Shown here: piece by piece, positions 59,894 through 64,000 of the stretch
Layout: each line of letters opens with the position of its first letter
How positions within the stretch are numbered: the first letter of the stretch is position 1
NCBI GenBank assembly: GCA_037975125.1
Contig: CM075853.1
Location: 52,894,958 to 52,958,957 of the forward strand
Source: Latrodectus hesperus
Lineage: Eukaryota > Arthropoda > Arachnida > Araneae > Theridiidae
DNA length: 64,000 bases
Direction: 5' to 3'
Position numbers and translations under genes: made by a program
Notes under the pieces: generated by a model
Databases searched by the model: none
Seen by the model: the letters and a program-made list of their open reading frames with translations, nothing else
Told to the model about the DNA's origin: nothing

Positions 59894-62800
59894 GCCTTAA
59901 ATTAAACAAAAAGATGTAATCAAAATTTCGAAATGGAACATAAACCTGTTTTAAATTAGGGAGAGACTTAATGTCTTACCGTAAATTGTATTCCATTCTG
60001 GGCAGCCATTCTCAATTCAACTCTGCAGAAACTGAATGCGCATTTTTTATTCCAATAGATTTTGTTTGGATGTTATTCATACATTTAATAAATTTTAAAT
60101 CAAGATTTTTTTATTATTTCGATAGAAGCTATTATTTTTCTATTATAAATAATGAAAACGTAACTCCACCAAGGAGACTTATGCATGTAATAGATGACTA
60201 GGTTGATATTATAAAATTTAAAAAATCTATCTAAATTAAAATATGTTTGATTAATACTAATACTAGTTATCGTTTGATTAGTATTAATGCTATATAGGAA
60301 GCAATTTAGGTTTTTCTTTATGAATCCATCCATTGTGCAGACAAATCATTTTAAATAATTTCAACTTCTTAAATAAAGAGAATACACGATTTTCTTGAAA
60401 ATTAACATTTTAAGAAAAATTTAATGAAAAAATTTCAAAAAAATAATCAAATAGTAAAACATGAATTTTTAAAAAATATATTATTAATTTCTACGAATAA
60501 AAAAGTAATTAAAACTTGCAGATTATTTTTTAAAAAAAAGTACGCCAAAATTTGTTGTACGCATGCATTTAAAAAATTTTATTCTGCAACTGAAAAATTT
60601 AACAAACAAAAATCTTAGGATGGTCCTATAGAAATAAAAATCAGGCTCATTGAATCAAATATATTTTCTTATAGTAGACTATTCAGTTCCTAGGGTATCG
60701 AACGAGGTTTTGAGTTTATTTATTGTTCCACCATACGAGGTGAAATATGTATCTAAAAAATAATGTTTAATATAATTGGGTGCTATGAAATGATATTCAT
60801 TCTGGGGAAAATATACTTCAGTGTACTCTTTAGTAAAAACTGACGATTTCATTACCGCCAAGCAGTTCTTGCATGTTAGAAGAAACAAGACAGCGCTGAA
60901 AATATGTTAGATAAACCAGAAATAAGCCAACATCGCTAACAATATGAAGCCAAATTGGCGAGAAACTGTGGGGGCCCTAAATTATAGGTCACCTGTTTAT
61001 ACTAAAAGATTTTTGATGATTTTTTTTAAACGAAAATAACTATAATAGGATATCTTGCAAGGTAAGAAAAATAGCAATATTAATGCAGGATGTATGGTTA
61101 TTGAAAAAAAAAAGTTTCCACATCTAATACATACTTTTATAAGTAAATATAAAAAAATCATATAAATCTAACGATCAAATTTAATTGGAGGTTACAGAAC
61201 ACTAATCATAACTACCTTATTTTCAAGAAAATAAGCAGGTGTTCTAGCAATATGAAAAGTCAAAATAGCAACGATAAATACACTAATAAATATTATTTTA
61301 TGTTCGATGATATGAAATAAAGTACTCTAGGAATTGGTTTTAAAAGGAGAAATAACAATTACGAAATGGAAAATATAAAATTTTGATGAGTCTAAATTGT
61401 GAAACTTGGGATAAAATCGTCAACAGATCTGTATTTTTATATATGGATAAAATCTGTCATTTAAACAGCACGGTAACAAATTTATAGAGAAATTCTACAC
61501 ATACATACATTCGACCAAAGATGCAATTAAATATTTTTCAATTCATAAAATCTGAATAGTATTTTTCGAAAAATAAATCCTTTGGGCATATATGTTATAA
61601 ATGAGAGCGACAAAAAAGTATAAGAAATGTTAAAGAATAAACACTTTTAAAGATTGTTAATATTTAGAAAAATCATTAAAAGTATAAGATATCTTTAAGC
61701 GATTATATTCAAGAATCAGAAAAACATTCTAATTTATTGATATTAGCAAAGATTTTAATTACATATAAAATAGAAATTTTTTTTAAAATATAGCAAAGCT
61801 ATATTTAAAAACGAAAAATTTGAAGCATAGAATTGACATCTGTATTTATTTTGTGATTAGGTTATGTAAATAATATACAATTTTGGAAAAATGGATGAGA
61901 ACATAAAAACTAATAAATAATTTTTATGCCAAATATAAATATGACGATGAAACATTTTTTAAGAAATAAAATTAATGAATGGCAGACGCTGATTAGAGTC
62001 TAGAAATTTGGATTTATTAGAAATTTCAAAAATCAAGTTTAAAAACAATTAACTTGTGATCGTTAAAGTTTCTCATATCAAAATATCAGAAATAATTCAA
62101 AAAAAATACTTCAGAATTTGCAAATCGAGTAAGCTGAATATATATTCATCAAATTATGAAAAATTTAAAAATGAAAATCTTACAAATAAGAATGCTATTA
62201 CAAAATGCGTCAAGCCTTATCAAAAATATTCAAATATGAATATAGAAGCATTATCTAGTCTAAAAATCAAATTTTATAATTTGTTTAAGAATTTTATTAT
62301 AAATAAACATATATAAACTAGTTTATATTTTGATTTCTAGAAATCAAAATATTAGAAAACATTTAAAAATCTTTCTCTGCTATTCAATGGCTATTTTTTG
62401 CATATTATGATTAATTACTGGAATTTATTTCAGTGGTGTCGGATCTACTTTCCAAGTGGATTTCGGACTGCAGCTAACCCAAAGGGAGAATCGAATTTTC
62501 AAACTGTTATTCTAGAGACTAGAGTAATGATTAATCAACTCAATGTGAAAAATTGGTGCACATATATTGAATGAAATTTTATTATAAAACACACAAAAGC
62601 TGAGACTGAGTGTAAGATAACAATGAAAAACATCTGAATGATTTATAAGCTTATTAAAGAACTAAAAAATGTAAAAAGCAAATAATCACTCTTATCATTT
62701 CCACTGGTTTTCATAACTATACCATAACATCCATTTGAAGACAATATTAATGTTTGAAAAACAATGAAAGTTACGGATTTTAAATATTTAACAAGTGTTT

Positions 62801-63390
62801 CTTATCTTTAAATATAAGTTAATTATCCCTCAAATAAAAGATAATTATGACTTTAAAAAGTAACTGATATTTTTATATTCTTTTTAAGTTAACTTTATAA
62901 TATTTGGCAAAATAATTTAATTAAATTATGCAGTGAAATAAAACATGTGGGCATACCTCTGACAATATTTAAAATTTTAAAACCATACAATTTTTTCTAC
63001 CTTTCATACCAATGTGCATAAGCTAACAATTTACAGTAAAATGTTTAGAAATGAAACAATTGTTACACTTTGCATATTCCTTGAAAACTATATTTTATTT
63101 GTAATTACGAATTAAATTATAAATAAACACAAATAAAAAAAACATCTGATATATAGGTCTTTATAAAAAAACGAAAAAATATTATAGATTAGCATTATTA
63201 TTATATATAATTATAACATAGCTGCAATATTATGATTGAAAATTATGCAAATTTCATTTACTTTCAAAGATTTAAACAGAATGTACACAAAAATACTAAA
63301 TCGAAAAAATAATAAAATTATTATTTTTTAGCATATATTATTTTAAATTTAGATATAAAAACAATAGGCTTCATTTCCAAAAGGCAAAAT
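59894..63390. other. AT-rich intergenic DNA
   Basis: Several Lys/Asn/Ile-rich open frames occur (for example 60424-60618 and 62056-62316), as expected by chance in such DNA. A weak tRNA-like pattern occurs on the minus strand near 62545-62485. Nothing else is recognised. Confidence 0.4.
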
Positions 63391-63394
63391 TAAT

Positions 63395-63785
63395 TTCCCA
63401 AAATTCCTGATTTTGAAAAGTCTCTTTCACACGGCAATGATGTGACAGAAATGTTATCTTTTTTACACCAATTGATATATTGTATGATAAATATTTTCTC
63501 TCGATTCCTGGGACTTTCATTTCTTTGCAAATAGAGCTCTTGTAAATATTTATCTAATTCAATAATTGAAGAAGACTGGGACTCAGGTATTCCTTGTATA
63601 GTTTGATGAGTTTCATTAAATTCTTCCTAAACAGTTGTATTAGAAGATACAGGCATACAGCATTCCTTAAAAGCATCATTTTGAAAAATTTTTTGAATGT
63701 GGGGTCTAACAAATGGCTGGATTACGAGTTCATTGATGGAAATCATTCACACTGTTCTGACAAACCTTTCAACAATTCCTTCTAA
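63395..63785 (-). pseudogene. hAT transposase relic (C-terminal region)
   Basis: The minus strand reads LLDPTFKKFF near 63700, FKECCMPVSS near 63660, then LDKYLQELYLQRNESPRN, INWCKKDNISVTSLPCERDF and SKSGILGN near 63560-63390. This is the order of hAT transposases of the ZBED4/6-like group: LLDPRFK, EVDxYL...RNxxPLxWW, then the dimerisation motif YLxIPATSVPSERxFSxAG. A frameshift and substitutions make it non-functional. No N-terminal part was seen up to 64000. Confidence 0.75.
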
Positions 63786-64000
63786 TTTTTAATTGGCTCC
63801 ACACAAATTGTTATTTCTAATATTTTCTTTACCTTTACTCCATATTAATTTAATCTGAATTACGGTTTTAAAGAGAAACGAATTTCTTTGAAGAAAACCC
63901 TCAAGTAAACCTATGAAAACATTTTAAAACATCAATTGAATTTTGTATACTTTTCGAGAAAGAATCTGCGAAATTAAAATTTCTAACGCCTAACATAGCA

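Noticed and set aside
62485..62545. Minus-strand tRNA-like pattern (GAGTTGATTAATCATTACTC with TTCGATTCTCCC)
   Set aside because: The B-box-like word fits, but the A box is poor and there is no fold or tail, so I do not call it a SINE or tRNA.

Overview
The window is animal nuclear DNA, not bacterial. It is very AT-rich, has spliceosomal GT-AG introns, and is crowded with eukaryotic transposons (Tc1, mariner, piggyBac, hAT, non-LTR LINEs and tRNA-derived SINEs) and long (TA)n arrays. The mix and the style of the Tc1 and LINE proteins suggest an arthropod, most likely a chelicerate and plausibly a spider. That assignment is inference.

The only complete host gene found is the bifunctional mRNA-capping enzyme (RNGTT / mce1 type) on the + strand. 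I reconstructed 18 coding exons from 20856 to 55624. Their lengths and phases add up to exactly 579 codons including the stop, which gives a 578-residue protein. The N-terminal half is an RNA 5'-triphosphatase with a Cys-phosphatase P-loop. The C-terminal half is an RNA guanylyltransferase with the KxDG lysine motif and motifs IIIa to VI. The first coding exon starts with its ATG directly after a splice acceptor, so at least one non-coding 5' exon must lie upstream and was not located.

Layout. 1-0.93 kb: a decayed, intronless, minus-strand copy of part of SEL1L (an ER-associated degradation adaptor), cut by the left edge. 1.3-2.85 kb: a satellite-like array of 28 units of 55 bp arranged as an A/B dimer. 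2.9-18.8 kb: AT-rich intergenic DNA with two LINE RNase H relics and two (TA)n tracts. 18.84-20.26 kb: a nearly full-length but dead Tc1 element with both inverted ends. 20.86-55.6 kb: the capping-enzyme gene. Its introns carry a mariner with a hAT-like MITE nested inside it, other mariner relics, a SINE with a 14-bp target duplication, a shrunken piggyBac-like element with TTAA ends, LINE remnants, and one LINE 3' end with a well-preserved RNase H frame. 55.6-64 kb: the gene's 3' region, then intergenic DNA with a SINE, tRNA-derived scraps and a hAT transposase relic at 63.4-63.8 kb.

I found no convincing new biological system. The most unusual structures are the strictly alternating 55-bp dimer array, the nested hAT-in-mariner insertion, and the piggyBac-like element with three 21-bp palindromes. 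Coordinates of coding exons are exact readings; boundaries of old repeats are approximate.
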